Shown here one piece after another: positions 44,111 through 53,947 of a stretch of 64,000 bases of DNA. Position 1 is the first letter of the stretch. The number at the start of each line of letters is the position of its first letter. Origin of the DNA: Pseudoroseicyclus aestuarii. GTDB lineage: Bacteria > Pseudomonadota > Alphaproteobacteria > Rhodobacterales > Rhodobacteraceae. The position numbers were made by a program, and so were the translations under genes. Where the stretch lies: assembly GCF_003217255.1 (NCBI RefSeq), contig NZ_QJTE01000002.1:372001-436000 (forward strand). The letters run 5' to 3'. Below the pieces are notes generated by a model. That model was not told the DNA's origin and ran no database searches. It saw only the letters and a program-made list of their open reading frames with translations.

Positions 44111-47042
44111 TCCCCGCCTCTTCGCCCCGCAAGACACCCCGCGCCTCTTCCACCTGCCGCCCGGCGCGGATTTCGCGGGGCAGCTCGTTGCCGGGCTGCG
44201 CGCCCGGCTGGAGGGGCACCCGCCCGAGGCGGCGGCGCGGGTCACGGTGCTGGTCAACACCCGCCGGATGCAGCGCCGGTTGCGCGAGGTCTGGGATGCC
44301 GGCCCGCCGGCCCTGCTGCCGCGCCTGCGGCTGATCACCGACCTCGCGCTCGATCCCTTGGGGCCGGGCGCCGAGGCACAGCCCCCGGTTCCGCCGCTGC
44401 GGCGCCGGCTCGAGCTGGCGCAGCTGATCGGCCGGCTGATCGAGGCGGAGCCCGACCTCGCCCCCCGCGCCGCGCTTTACGACCTGGCCGACAGCCTCGC
44501 GCGGCTGATGGACGAGATGCAGGGCGAGGGCGTCGATCCCGACGCGATCGAGGCGCTGGACGTCACCGACCAGTCCGGCCACTGGCAGCGCAGCCTGCGC
44601 TTCCTGCGGTTGGTCCAGGGCTGGTTCGGCCCGGACCAGCCGCCCGACCTTGAGGCGCGGCAGCGCCTCGTCGTCGAGCACCTCGCGCAGGGCTGGCGCG
44701 ATCACCCGCCCGCCGGGCCGATGATCGTCGCCGGCTCCACCGGCTCGCGCGGGGCGACGCAGCTTCTGATGCAGGCGGTGGCGCGGCTGGAGCAGGGTGC
44801 CGTGGTGCTGCCCGGCTTCGACGCCGACCAGCCGCAGGCCGTCTGGGACCGGCTGGACGAGGCGCTGACGGCCGAGGATCATCCGCAATACCGCTTCGCC
44901 GTGCTGCTGCGCGGGCTGGGGATGACCGCCGGGCAGGTCGCGCCATGGACCGATGCGCCGCCCGCCGATCCGGCGCGCAACCGGCTGATATCGCTGTCCC
45001 TGCGTCCCGCGCCGGTCACCGACCAGTGGCGGGCCGAGGGCGCGGCGCTGGGCGATCTGGGCGCGGCGACGGCGCGCATGACGCTGGTCGAGGCGCAGGG
45101 CCCGCGCGCCGAGGCCGAGGCGATCGCCCTCGGCCTGCGCATGGCGATCGAGCAGGGGCGTCGCGCGATGCTGATCACGCCCGACCGGATGCTGACGCGG
45201 CAGGTCGCCGCCGCGCTGGGCCGCTGGGGCATCACGCCCGACGACAGCGCCGGCATGCCGCTGCCGCTTTCGGCGCCCGGCCGCTTCCTGCGGCAGGTGG
45301 CGATGCTGGGGCCGAAGCCCGGCGCCGCGGCGCTACTGGCGCTGCTGAAACACCCGCTGACCTGGACCGGGGCGGATCGCGGCATGCATTTGCTGAACGC
45401 CCAGGCGCTGGAGCTGCACCTGCGCCGCCAGGGCTGCGCCCCCACGCCCGCGGCGATCCGCGACTGGGCCAATGGCGCCGAGGCGAAGGAGGCCTGGGGG
45501 CCTTGGGCCGATTGGCTCACCGGCGCGCTCGAGAGCGGCGCGCCCCATGCCGGCCCGCTTCCCTTGGCGGAGCGCATCGCCGCGCATCTGGAGCAGGCTT
45601 CGCTCTGGGCCGGGCCGACGCCCGTGCTCTGGGACGAGCAGGCCGGCCGCGCCGCCCGCCGCGCGATGGACGACTTCGCCGCCGCTGCCGATGCCGGCGG
45701 CGATGTCGGCGCGGGCGACTACCTGACGCTCCTCGAGGGCGTCCTGCGGCAGGGCGAGGTGCGCGACCGCGACACCGGCCATCCGCTGGTGCTGATCCGC
45801 GGCACGCTCGAGGCGCGGGTGGAGCAGGCGGATCTGACCATCCTCGGGGGTCTGAACGAAGGATCCTGGCCCGAACCCGCGGCGCCGGACCCCTGGCTGA
45901 ACCGGGCGCTGCGGCGGCAGGCTGGCCTTCTGTTGCCCGAGCGGCAGATCGGCCTTTCCGCGCATGACTTCATGCAATCCGTCGCGGCGCCCGAGGTCTG
46001 GCTGACCCGCGCGACGCGGTCTTCGGATGCGCCGACGGTGCCCTCGCGCTGGCTGAACCGGCTGACCAACCTGCTGGACGGCCTGCCGGACCAGGGCGGG
46101 CGCGAGGCGCTGGCGGCGATGCGGGAACGCGGCAGCCTCTGGGCCGGGCGCGCCGCCGCGCTCTCGGCGCCCGAAAGGGCCGTGCCGCCAGCGCCGCGCC
46201 CCAGCCCGCGCCCGCCCGTCGCGCATCGCCCCAGCCAGCTGCCGGTCACCGGCATCACCCGGCTGATCCGCGATCCCTATGCCGTCTATGCCCGCTATAT
46301 CCTGCGCCTCTACCCGCAGGGCCCGCTGACGCCGCAGCCCGACGCGCTGCTGCGCGGCACCGTGCTGCACGCGATCTACGAGCGCTTCATCGAAGGCGGC
46401 ACGCCCCCCGATGCGCCGGATGCGCAGGCCCGGCTGCTGAAGGTCGCCGATGCGGTGCTGGCCGAGGAGGTGCCCTGGCCGGTGCAGCGCCGGCTCTGGC
46501 ATGCGCGGATCGCTCGCTCTGCCCCCGCCTTCCTGTCAGGCGAGGTCGCGCGGCAGGCCCGCGCCACGCCGAGTCTGTTCGAGCAGCAGGGAAGGGCCGA
46601 GATCGCGAGCCTCGGCTTCACCCTGACGGCCAAGGCCGACCGCATCGACCTCGGCGACAGCGGCGGCTGGATCTATGACTACAAGACCGGCACCCCGCCC
46701 TCGGACAAGGAGCAGCGCGCCTTCGAAAAGCAGCTTTTGCTCGAGGCGGCGATTCTCGAGCGGGCGGGCTTTGGTGAGACCGGGCCGATGCGCGTCGCGG
46801 GCGCCGCCTTCATCGGCGTGGGCCGCGTGCCGAAGGTCGTGCCAGCGCCGCTGGACGATCTACCCCCCGGCCGGGTCTGGGAGGAGCTGACGCAGCTGAT
46901 CGCCCGCTGGCAGGAGCCGCAGCGCGGCTATTCCGCCCGCATGGCGGTGCGCGAGACGGCGTTCGAGGGGGATTACGACCACCTCGCTCGCAGCGGCGAG
47001 TGGGATCTGACGACCAAGGCAAGCCCGGAGGATGTCGGATGA
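44103..47042 (+). CDS. addB: double-strand break repair protein AddB
   Basis: Subunit of the AddAB helicase-nuclease that processes DNA ends for RecA. 979 residues from a TTG start (MTDPRLFAPQ) with GGAG about 8 bp upstream, inside the end of tsaE. The N-terminal half is a helicase-like fold without a Walker A motif (VTVLVNTRRMQRRLREV), as usual in alphaproteobacterial AddB. The C-terminal RecB-family nuclease is seen in GWIYDYKTGTPPSDKEQ, with FEKQLLLEAAIL following. I see only one cysteine, so the iron-sulfur cluster of Bacillus AddB is lacking. ATGA junction with addA. Confidence 0.95.
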   Translation: MTDPRLFAPQDTPRLFHLPPGADFAGQLVAGLRARLEGHPPEAAARVTVLVNTRRMQRRLREVWDAGPPALLPRLRLITDLALDPLGPGAEAQPPVPPLRRRLELAQLIGRLIEAEPDLAPRAALYDLADSLARLMDEMQGEGVDPDAIEALDVTDQSGHWQRSLRFLRLVQGWFGPDQPPDLEARQRLVVEHLAQGWRDHPPAGPMIVAGSTGSRGATQLLMQAVARLEQGAVVLPGFDADQPQAVWDRLDEALTAEDHPQYRFAVLLRGLGMTAGQVAPWTDAPPADPARNRLISLSLRPAPVTDQWRAEGAALGDLGAATARMTLVEAQGPRAEAEAIALGLRMAIEQGRRAMLITPDRMLTRQVAAALGRWGITPDDSAGMPLPLSAPGRFLRQVAMLGPKPGAAALLALLKHPLTWTGADRGMHLLNAQALELHLRRQGCAPTPAAIRDWANGAEAKEAWGPWADWLTGALESGAPHAGPLPLAERIAAHLEQASLWAGPTPVLWDEQAGRAARRAMDDFAAAADAGGDVGAGDYLTLLEGVLRQGEVRDRDTGHPLVLIRGTLEARVEQADLTILGGLNEGSWPEPAAPDPWLNRALRRQAGLLLPERQIGLSAHDFMQSVAAPEVWLTRATRSSDAPTVPSRWLNRLTNLLDGLPDQGGREALAAMRERGSLWAGRAAALSAPERAVPPAPRPSPRPPVAHRPSQLPVTGITRLIRDPYAVYARYILRLYPQGPLTPQPDALLRGTVLHAIYERFIEGGTPPDAPDAQARLLKVADAVLAEEVPWPVQRRLWHARIARSAPAFLSGEVARQARATPSLFEQQGRAEIASLGFTLTAKADRIDLGDSGGWIYDYKTGTPPSDKEQRAFEKQLLLEAAILERAGFGETGPMRVAGAAFIGVGRVPKVVPAPLDDLPPGRVWEELTQLIARWQEPQRGYSARMAVRETAFEGDYDHLARSGEWDLTTKASPEDVG

Positions 47043-50000
47043 TCCGCGACGACGCGACCCAGCGGCAGGTCGAGGCCGCCGATCCCGCCGCCTCGACCTG
47101 GCTTTCGGCCAATGCCGGCTCGGGCAAGACGCGTGTGCTGACCGACCGGGTGGCGCGGCTGTTGCTGGACGGCTGCGATCCGCAGAACATCCTGTGCCTG
47201 ACCTATACCAAGGCCGCCGCCGCCGAGATGCAGAACCGGCTGTTCAAGCGCCTTGGCCAATGGGCGATGATGGAGGACGCGGCGCTGTCCTCGACGCTCG
47301 AGGAGCTGGGCGCCCCCCGCCCCGAGCTGTCGCGCGCCCGCACGCTTTTCGCCCGCGCGATCGAGACGCCGGGCGGGCTGCGGATCCAGACGATCCACTC
47401 CTTCTGCGCCGGCCTCCTGCGCCGCTTCCCGCTCGAGGCCGGGGTCTCGCCCGCCTTCCGCGAGATGGAGGACCGCGAGGCGCAGCTTCTGCGCGCCGAA
47501 GTGGCCGAGGAGATGGCCGAGGGGCCCGAGGCGCGGCTGCTGGACGCGCTGGCGGAGCAGGCGACGGAAGAGGACCTCGACGGTTTGCTGGCTGAGATCG
47601 CGGCCCGCCGCGAGGTCTTTGGCGCCCCCGCCGCCGAGGCGGCCCTGCGCGCCAGCCTTGGCCTGGGCGCGCAGGACGATCCGCAGCAGCTGCTGGCCGG
47701 GATCGGCGGGCCGGAGGATCGCGCGCTGATCGCCCGCGCCGTCCCGATCCTGCGGACCGGCAAGGCCACCGATGCCAAGGTGGCCGAGCGTCTGGTGCGC
47801 TTCCCCGCGGACCCCGGCCTCGCGGATCTGGCACTGCTCGAGGATGTCTTCCTGACCGGCGCCTCTGCCAAGGAGCCGTTCAGCGCCAAGATCGGGACCC
47901 TGCCGACCAAGGACCTGCGCATCGCCCATCCCGAGCTGGTCGAGGAGCTGGACGACCTGATGGCGCGGGTGCAGGAGGGGCGGCAGACCCGCCTCGGCCT
48001 TCTGGCGCTGGAGCGGTCGCGCGCGCTGCAGGATTTCGCCCGCGCCTTCGTGCCGGCCTACGAGGCCAAGAAGCTGGCGCGCGGCCTGCTGGATTTCGAC
48101 GACCTGATCGGCAAGGCGCAGGCGCTGCTGACCGATCCCGCGGTCGCGGCCTGGGTGCTGTTCCGCCTCGATGGCGGGATCGACCATATCCTCGTGGACG
48201 AGGCGCAGGACACCGCGCCGCGCCAGTGGCAGGTGATTGAGCGGCTGGCGCAGGAATTCGCCGCCGGCGAAGGGGCGCGCGAGGCGGCGCGCACGATCTT
48301 CGTGGTCGGCGACAAGAAGCAGTCGATCTACTCTTTCCAGGGCGCGGACCCCGAGGGCTTCGACCGGATGCGCGACCACTTCGGCGCGCGTCTTGCCCCG
48401 GCGGGCGGGCTGAACACGCTGGATCTGGAATATTCCTTCCGCTCGTCCGAGGCGGTGCTGCGGGTCGTGGACGAGACCTTCGTCGGGCCGATGGCCGAGG
48501 GGCTGGGCCAGTCCGTGCCGCACCTAGCCTTCAAGGCGGCGATGCCGGGGCGCGTCGACCTGTGGCCGCCGGTGCCGGCCACCCCGCCCGAGAAGGACGA
48601 GGGCGACTGGACCGATCCCGTCGATAGGGTGAGCGAGCGGCACCACGCGGTGATCCTCGCCGGGCAGATCGCCGATGCGATTCTGGCGATGAAGGACAGC
48701 GAGACGATCCCCGAGGAGATCGGCCAGACCGGCACCTACCGCCAGCGCCCGGTGACGGAAGGCGACGTGCTGATCCTCGTGCAGCGGCGGTCCGCGCTGT
48801 TCGCCGAGATCATCCGCGCCTGCAAGACGCGCGGGCTGCAGGTCGCGGGCGCCGACCGGCTGCGGGTGGGGGCGGAGCTGGCGGTGCGCGATGTGCTCTC
48901 GCTCCTTCGCTTCGTCGCGCTGCCGGACGACGACCTTGCGCTGGCCGAGGCGCTGCGCTCGCCGCTGCTGGGCTGGTCCGAGCAGGCGCTCTACGCCCTC
49001 GCGCAGCCGCGGCCTGGGCGGCTTTGGCAGGCGCTGCGCGGCGCGCGGGAGGCGCATCCCGAGACGCTGGCGATCCTTGACGACCTGCGCGGGCAGGCCG
49101 ATTTCCTGCGGCCCTACGATCTGATCGAGCGGCTTCTGGTGCGCCACGACGGGCGCCGCCGCCTGCTGGCGCGGCTGGGGGCCGAGGCCGAGGACGGGCT
49201 GGACGCGCTGCTGAGCCAGGCGCTGCAATACGAGACTGCCGAGGTGCCCTCGCTCACTGGCTTCGTGGAATGGGTCGTGGCCGACCAGCTGGAGATCAAG
49301 CGGCAGGCCGAGGCGCAGGGCGGGCGGCTGCGGGTGATGTCGGTGCACGGGGCCAAGGGCCTCGAGGCGCCGATCGTCATCCTGCCCGATACCGCCAAGC
49401 GGCCGGTGCAGGCGCGGGGGCGGGTCTACCTCGATGGGGCGCAGGCGCTCTGGGCGCCCTCCAAGGACGCGATGCCGGATCCGATGCTGGCTCTGCGCGA
49501 CGCGCTGGCCGAGGCCGAGGAGCGCGAGCGGCGGCGGCTCCTTTACGTCGCGATGACGCGCGCGGAAAGCTGGCTGATCCTTTGCGCCGCGGGCGAGACG
49601 GGCATGGGCGGCGATAGTTGGCATGCGGCGGTGGCCGATGGGATGGGGCGGGTCGGCGCGGTGCCGCGGGATTTCGCCGCCGGAGAAGGTTTGCGCTACG
49701 AGCCGCTGGGCTGGACCCATGGCGAGATGGCGCCGGTTCCAGTGCCCTCCGCGCCGCCCGCCTTCGCCGATCCCGGCCCGCCGCCGGTGGTGGCGGAGCG
49801 GCCGGCGGTGCTGTCGCCCTCGGATCTGGGCGGCGCCAAGGTTCTGGCTGGCGATCCCGGAGGGCCGGCGGAGGACGAAGAGGGGGAGGAGGCGCGCGCG
49901 CGCGGCAGCCTCGTGCACCTGCTGCTCGAGCATCTGCCGGCCTATCCGCCCGAGGAGCGCGCGGCATTGGGCCGCCGCCTGATCGCCAGCCTTGCCGAGG

Positions 50001-50404
50001 CGCCGCCCGAGGCCGAGGCGCTGCTGCACGATGCGCTGGGGCTGATCGATGCGCCGGGCCTGTCGGAGGCCTTCGGCCCCGGCGCCCTGGCCGAGGTGGC
50101 GATCACCGCCGCGCCGCCCGAGGCCGGCGGCCAGCGGCTGCACGGCGTGATCGACCGTCTGCTGGTCGGCGAGGCGCGCGTCCTGGCGGTGGATTTCAAG
50201 ACCAACCGCCTGGTGCCCGAGGGGCCGAATCAGGTGCCCGCCGGGCTTCTGCGCCAGATGGGGGCCTATGCCGCGATGCTGCGGCAGCTTTACCCGGGCC
50301 GGCGCGTCGAGACGGCGCTTCTGTGGACGGCGGGGCCGGTCCTGATGCCGCTGCCGGAGGCGCTGGTCGATGCTGCGCTGGCCGATATGCCGTCCCGAGG
50401 TTGA
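47039..50404 (+). CDS. addA: double-strand break repair helicase-nuclease AddA
   Basis: UvrD/Rep-type helicase and nuclease subunit of AddAB. 1121 residues from [10 protein letters not shown], the ATG overlapping the addB stop. It has Walker [15 protein letters not shown] (~21-34), motif Ia [11 protein letters not shown], Walker [19 protein letters not shown] (~384), [19 protein letters not shown], motif [18 protein letters not shown] and [13 protein letters not shown], and a C-terminal nuclease with [13 protein letters not shown]. It is followed by trxA after 59 bp. Confidence 0.97.
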   Translation: MIRDDATQRQVEAADPAASTWLSANAGSGKTRVLTDRVARLLLDGCDPQNILCLTYTKAAAAEMQNRLFKRLGQWAMMEDAALSSTLEELGAPRPELSRARTLFARAIETPGGLRIQTIHSFCAGLLRRFPLEAGVSPAFREMEDREAQLLRAEVAEEMAEGPEARLLDALAEQATEEDLDGLLAEIAARREVFGAPAAEAALRASLGLGAQDDPQQLLAGIGGPEDRALIARAVPILRTGKATDAKVAERLVRFPADPGLADLALLEDVFLTGASAKEPFSAKIGTLPTKDLRIAHPELVEELDDLMARVQEGRQTRLGLLALERSRALQDFARAFVPAYEAKKLARGLLDFDDLIGKAQALLTDPAVAAWVLFRLDGGIDHILVDEAQDTAPRQWQVIERLAQEFAAGEGAREAARTIFVVGDKKQSIYSFQGADPEGFDRMRDHFGARLAPAGGLNTLDLEYSFRSSEAVLRVVDETFVGPMAEGLGQSVPHLAFKAAMPGRVDLWPPVPATPPEKDEGDWTDPVDRVSERHHAVILAGQIADAILAMKDSETIPEEIGQTGTYRQRPVTEGDVLILVQRRSALFAEIIRACKTRGLQVAGADRLRVGAELAVRDVLSLLRFVALPDDDLALAEALRSPLLGWSEQALYALAQPRPGRLWQALRGAREAHPETLAILDDLRGQADFLRPYDLIERLLVRHDGRRRLLARLGAEAEDGLDALLSQALQYETAEVPSLTGFVEWVVADQLEIKRQAEAQGGRLRVMSVHGAKGLEAPIVILPDTAKRPVQARGRVYLDGAQALWAPSKDAMPDPMLALRDALAEAEERERRRLLYVAMTRAESWLILCAAGETGMGGDSWHAAVADGMGRVGAVPRDFAAGEGLRYEPLGWTHGEMAPVPVPSAPPAFADPGPPPVVAERPAVLSPSDLGGAKVLAGDPGGPAEDEEGEEARARGSLVHLLLEHLPAYPPEERAALGRRLIASLAEAPPEAEALLHDALGLIDAPGLSEAFGPGALAEVAITAAPPEAGGQRLHGVIDRLLVGEARVLAVDFKTNRLVPEGPNQVPAGLLRQMGAYAAMLRQLYPGRRVETALLWTAGPVLMPLPEALVDAALADMPSRG

Positions 50405-50463
50405 CCGGGGCAGGGGCCGATCATAGGTCTTCGGCACAAGGCAAACGCCGAGGAGGCAAACCT

Positions 50464-50784
50464 ATGGCTACCGTAGCAGTGACCGACGCCACGTTCGACA
50501 GCGAAGTGCGCGGCTCCGACGTACCCGTCGTGGTGGATTTCTGGGCCGAATGGTGCGGCCCCTGCAAGATGATCGGCCCGGCCCTCGAGGAGCTGTCCGA
50601 GGAATACGGCGGCGCCGTGAAGGTCGCCAAGGTCAATGTCGACGAGAACCCGAACACCCCGGCGCAGATGGGGGTCCGCGGCATCCCGGCGCTGTTCCTG
50701 TTCAAGAACGGCGAAGTGGTCTCGAACCGCGCGGGCGCCGCGCCCAAGGCGGCGCTGAAGGGCTGGATCGACGAATCGCTTTGA
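50464..50784 (+). CDS. trxA: thioredoxin
   Basis: Cytoplasmic dithiol-disulfide reductant. 106 residues, a single thioredoxin fold with the canonical active site [10 protein letters not shown] (~27-36), the cis-proline loop [12 protein letters not shown] and a VNVDENP strand. A good Shine-Dalgarno (GAGGAG) precedes the ATG. It is followed within 25 bp by a true intrinsic terminator. Confidence 0.97.
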   Translation: MATVAVTDATFDSEVRGSDVPVVVDFWAEWCGPCKMIGPALEELSEEYGGAVKVAKVNVDENPNTPAQMGVRGIPALFLFKNGEVVSNRAGAAPKAALKGWIDESL

Positions 50785-50809
50785 GGCGATACCGATGCCG
50801 GAGTTGAGG

Positions 50810-50834
50810 GGGCGTCTTTCGGGGCGCCCTTTTT
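50810..50834 (+). terminator. Rho-independent terminator after trxA
   Basis: GGGCGTC and GGCGCCC form a 7-bp stem (one G-T pair) around TTTCGG, directly followed by TTTTT. It ends the addAB-trxA transcript and is the only hairpin I noted in the window with a clear T-run. Confidence 0.8.
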
Positions 50835-50857
50835 CCGTGAGGCCCGCGGCGGTCGGC

Positions 50858-50912
50858 GCCGGGGGGCCAGCCCCCCGGACCCCCCCGGAGTATTTCGGGA
50901 AACATGAAGGGG
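50858..50912 (+). repeat. palindromic repeat element, copy C
   Basis: About 55 bp after the trxA terminator, in the opposite orientation to copies A and B. It has the constant hairpin GGGGGGCCAGCCCCCC, no variable hairpin, and the box CCCCCGGAGTATTTCGGG followed by AAACATGAAGGGG. Confidence 0.7.
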
Positions 50913-50915
50913 ACG

Positions 50916-50930
50916 GTAACCGGCTGTTAA
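50916..50930. promoter_or_regulatory. CtrA-like box with no clear target gene
   Basis: GTAA-N7-TTAA, one mismatch from consensus, with CCAT directly after the second half (TTAACCAT, a known half-site form). The next rightward start is only a 50-codon frame at 50975 that runs antisense into the LacI gene, so a target is not evident. Confidence 0.3.
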
Positions 50931-51026
50931 CCATATTCGCGTGAAGCCGGGCTGCGGCACAGGCGGGAGCGCCGATGGCCGCCTCCGGTCGAAGCGTCGG
51001 TCCCGTTCCGGTTCTTGCCCTTCAGG

Positions 51027-52088
51027 CTAGGCCGGGGCAGGATCTCCTTGTTTTGCAGGCCGGGTCGAGCGGCGCAGGGTGTCGCCCCAGGCGATCGTCG
51101 GCGAGAGGTCGAGCCGTTCCGGCGTGACGATGGCCGTCCCCGGCTGCCGCGCGGCGATAAGCTCTGCAGCGCGGCGCCCGATCTCGCGGCGGCAGGCGTC
51201 CATCGTGGCCAGCTGCCTGGGCAGCCCGTCCAGAAGCTCTACTCCGTTGAAGCCGGCGAGGCCGATGCGGCCGGGCACGTCGACGCCGCGCTCCAGCAGC
51301 CACAACAGCCCGCCGGCGCCGATCATGTCGTTGGAATAGTAGATGAAATCGATGTCCGGGCTGCGCTCCAGCAGCCGCTGGGTCATCTCGCGCCCCTTGG
51401 CGAGGGCCGAGCCGCCGGAATAGAACTCCCGGTCGGCGATGGCGATGCCGTCCTCGGACAGGCGTTCGGCGAAACCCTCGAGCCTTTTGCGCGCCCGGTG
51501 ATCGAGCGGCATCTTGGTTCCGAGAAAGGCGATGCGGCGATAGCCCTCGGCCAGGATCGCCTCGGCCATCTCGCGCCCGGCGCGGCGGTGGCTGATGCCG
51601 ACGCAGGCGTCGATCGGGATGCCGTCGGTATCCATGATCTCGACCACGGGGATGCCCGATTGCGTCAGCATCGCCCGGCTGGCGGGGCTGTGTTCGAGCC
51701 CCGCGACGATCACGCCCGAGGGCCGCCAGGACAGCATCTCGTAGAGCACCTGCTCTTCCGTTTCGGGCAGGTAGTCGGTGAAGCCGACGACGGGTTGCAG
51801 CCCGGTGCCGGCGAGCGCCTCGGAGATGCCGGAGAGCACCTCGGGGAAGACCATGTTCTTGAGCGAGGGGATCACCACCGCCACGAGGTTCACCCGGCCC
51901 CCGGCGAGGGATCCGGCGATGCGGTTCGGCACGTAGCCCAGCCGCTTGGCCGCGTCGCGCACGCGCTGGCGCGTGGCGGCGCTGACGTCGCCCTTGTCGC
52001 GCAGCACGCGGCTGACGGTCATCTCGCTGACGCCCGCCGCTTCGGAGACGTCGCGCAGGGTCAGGGGGCGGCGGGGCGGGCGTGTCAT
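51027..52088 (-). CDS. LacI/GalR family transcriptional regulator
   Basis: 353 residues: the N-terminal LacI helix-turn-helix (TLRDVSEAAGVSEMTVSRVL, ~9-28) with the hinge helix (NRIAGSLAGGR), then a periplasmic-binding-protein-like sensor domain (~60-340). The sequence is closest in style to gluconate-type (GntR) members. No sugar transport or catabolic gene is adjacent, so its target and effector are unknown. tRNA-Arg lies 144 bp upstream on the other strand. Confidence 0.92.
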   Translation of the reverse strand: MTRPPRRPLTLRDVSEAAGVSEMTVSRVLRDKGDVSAATRQRVRDAAKRLGYVPNRIAGSLAGGRVNLVAVVIPSLKNMVFPEVLSGISEALAGTGLQPVVGFTDYLPETEEQVLYEMLSWRPSGVIVAGLEHSPASRAMLTQSGIPVVEIMDTDGIPIDACVGISHRRAGREMAEAILAEGYRRIAFLGTKMPLDHRARKRLEGFAERLSEDGIAIADREFYSGGSALAKGREMTQRLLERSPDIDFIYYSNDMIGAGGLLWLLERGVDVPGRIGLAGFNGVELLDGLPRQLATMDACRREIGRRAAELIAARQPGTAIVTPERLDLSPTIAWGDTLRRSTRPAKQGDPAPA

Positions 52089-52232
52089 CGGGATGTCTTC
52101 ATCGGCTGGATGGCGGTCCCGTGACGATGCGGGTTCCCCCCGCTTAGCGAAGCCGCGCGCGCTTGTCCAAGCGGGCCGGGCGCGGTGGCGCGTTGACCCG
52201 CGCCGCAGATCGCGGCAGATACGGGGTGGCGT

Positions 52233-52309
52233 GGCCCCGTGGCTCAACTGGATAGAGCAATCCCCTCCTAAGGGATAGGTTGCAGGTTCGAGTCCTGCCG
52301 GGGTCACCA
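52233..52309 (+). tRNA. tRNA-Arg (anticodon CCU)
   Basis: 77 bases including an encoded CCA. The acceptor GGCCCCG pairs with CGGGGTC (one G-T pair), D arm GCTC...GAGC, anticodon stem ATCCC/GGGAT, loop CTCCTAA giving CCU (AGG codon), and T arm GCAGG-TTCGAGT-CCTGC. AGG is a rare codon in such genomes. No integrase gene is beside it, although tRNA-Arg(CCU) genes are common integration sites. Confidence 0.95.
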
Positions 52310-52421
52310 AACGAACGCCGGATCGACCGGCCCTTGTGTCGTTCCCGCAGAGAATTGTTCATTTCGTACAGAACTTGCCGGGCCGCTTGTCCGGGCTGCA
52401 GCAGCGGGGCAAGAGGTTGAT

Positions 52422-53129
52422 ATGGACCAGTCTTCCTACAAGCGTTTCGAGAACCGGCTTCTGGCGCGGCTCCCCGAGGTGCAGGAGAGCGGGATCGCTG
52501 CCGCCCTCGAACCCGTAGACCTGCCGCAGGGCACGATCATCGAATCGCCCTTCGAGCCGATCACCCATGTCTACTTCCTCGAAAGCGGGGTCGGCTCGGT
52601 CATCACACGCGCCGATGGGCAGCAGGCCGAGACCGGCCTCTTCGGCCGCGAGGGCATGTCGGGCTGCAATATCGTGCTGGGGGACGACCGGTCGCCGCAT
52701 CTGACGACGGTGCAGGTTCCGGGACGCGGGTACCGGGTGGAGGCCGCGGTGATCCGCGAGGCGCTGGCGGGCCCGGCACTGCGCGGCATGCTGCTCTCCT
52801 TTGCCCAGTGCATGTGGATCCAGGCCTCCTACACGGCGCTGGCCAATGCGCGGCTGAAGATCGAGGCGCGGCTGTCCCGCTGGCTTCTGATGTGCCACGA
52901 CCGCGTCGATGGCGACGAGATCGCGCTGACCCATGATTTCCTGTCGATCATGCTCGGCGTGCGGCGGGCGGGCGTCACGGTGGCGCTGCACGTTCTGGAG
53001 GGCGAGCAGCTGATCCGGGCCAGCCGCGGCGTGATCCGCATCGTCGACCGCGAGGGGCTGCGGAAGCGTGCCGGCGGGTTCTACGGCGTGGCCGAGCAGG
53101 AATACGAACGGCTGTTGCGCAGGGTCTAG
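52422..53129 (+). CDS. Crp/Fnr family transcriptional regulator (first of a tandem pair)
   Basis: 235 residues: an N-terminal cyclic-nucleotide-binding-like beta domain (~30-145, HVYFLESGVGSVITRADGQQ, VQVPGRGYRVEAAV) and a C-terminal helix-turn-helix (~165-220, THDFLSIMLGVRRAGVTVAL). The cAMP-pocket residues of CRP and the clustered N-terminal cysteines of FNR are not present, so the signal is unknown. It is closely similar to the next gene in layout and motifs; the two are a recent-looking tandem pair 98 bp apart. Confidence 0.9.
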   Translation: MDQSSYKRFENRLLARLPEVQESGIAAALEPVDLPQGTIIESPFEPITHVYFLESGVGSVITRADGQQAETGLFGREGMSGCNIVLGDDRSPHLTTVQVPGRGYRVEAAVIREALAGPALRGMLLSFAQCMWIQASYTALANARLKIEARLSRWLLMCHDRVDGDEIALTHDFLSIMLGVRRAGVTVALHVLEGEQLIRASRGVIRIVDREGLRKRAGGFYGVAEQEYERLLRRV

Positions 53130-53227
53130 AGCGGGGTCTAAGCTTCGGGCACAACCCTGCCGGGCGACGACGGCATGGTCCCATGCCCGCCCGCAGGGCG
53201 CGCTAGATCCGATCGGATATCAGCCCA

Positions 53228-53947
53228 ATGATCGCCAACCACCTGCTCGACGGTCTTCCGCCGCGCGCCTTCGCGCGTCTCGAGCCGCACCTCGAAGGTA
53301 TCGACCTGCCGGTGGGGGCCCGCCTCGAGGAGCCGCAGCGAGACATCGCGCAGGTGATCTTCCCCCTCAGCGGGATCGCCTCGGTCATCGCCCTGGGGCC
53401 AGGCGAGCTTCAGGTCGAGGCCGGTCTCTTCGGCCGCGACGGGATGACCGGCACCGCCCTTCTGCTCGGCGCGGGGCGGCCGCAAAGCCTGACCATCGTG
53501 CAGGTGCCGGGCCGGGGCCTGCGGCTCGCCGCCGATGCGCTGCTGGAGGCGCTGGAGGATCGCGCGGTCCAGAGCCACTTCCTGCGCTTCGTGCATGCGC
53601 TGTCGGTGCAGACGGCGCAGACCGCCCTCGCCTTCAGCAAGGGGCGGCTGCCGGCCCGATTGGCGCGCTGGTTGCTGATGTGCCGGGACCGGATCGACGG
53701 CGACGACCTGCAGCTGACGCATGAGTTCATGGCACTGATGCTTGGCGCGCGGCGGGCCGGCGTGACTGAGGCGCTGCACGTGCTGGAGGGGATGCAGCTT
53801 ATTCGGTCCACCCGCGGCATGGTCCGGAACCTCGACCGGCCCGGCCTCAAGGAGGCGGCCGGCGGCTTCTACGGTCGGGCAGAGGCCGAATACGCCCGCC
53901 TCTTCGCGGGGGCGCCGGGCGCGTCTGGCATTACACCATCCGGATGA
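53228..53947 (+). CDS. Crp/Fnr family transcriptional regulator (second of a tandem pair)
   Basis: 239 residues with the same architecture as its upstream neighbour: effector-like domain (~20-145, QVIFPLSGIASVIALGPGEL, VQVPGRGLRLAADAL) and helix-turn-helix (~165-220, THEFMALMLGARRAGVTEAL). The shared SRWLLMCHDR / ARWLLMCRDR and GGFYG segments show common origin. No FNR-type cysteine set. Its last 17 bp overlap, antisense, the end of the membrane winged-helix gene. Confidence 0.9.
   Translation: MIANHLLDGLPPRAFARLEPHLEGIDLPVGARLEEPQRDIAQVIFPLSGIASVIALGPGELQVEAGLFGRDGMTGTALLLGAGRPQSLTIVQVPGRGLRLAADALLEALEDRAVQSHFLRFVHALSVQTAQTALAFSKGRLPARLARWLLMCRDRIDGDDLQLTHEFMALMLGARRAGVTEALHVLEGMQLIRSTRGMVRNLDRPGLKEAAGGFYGRAEAEYARLFAGAPGASGITPSG

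Noticed and set aside
52150-52420. An integration site (att) at tRNA-Arg(CCU)
   Set aside because: No integrase, no repeated 3' end of the tRNA and no change in composition downstream, so there is no sign of an integrated element.
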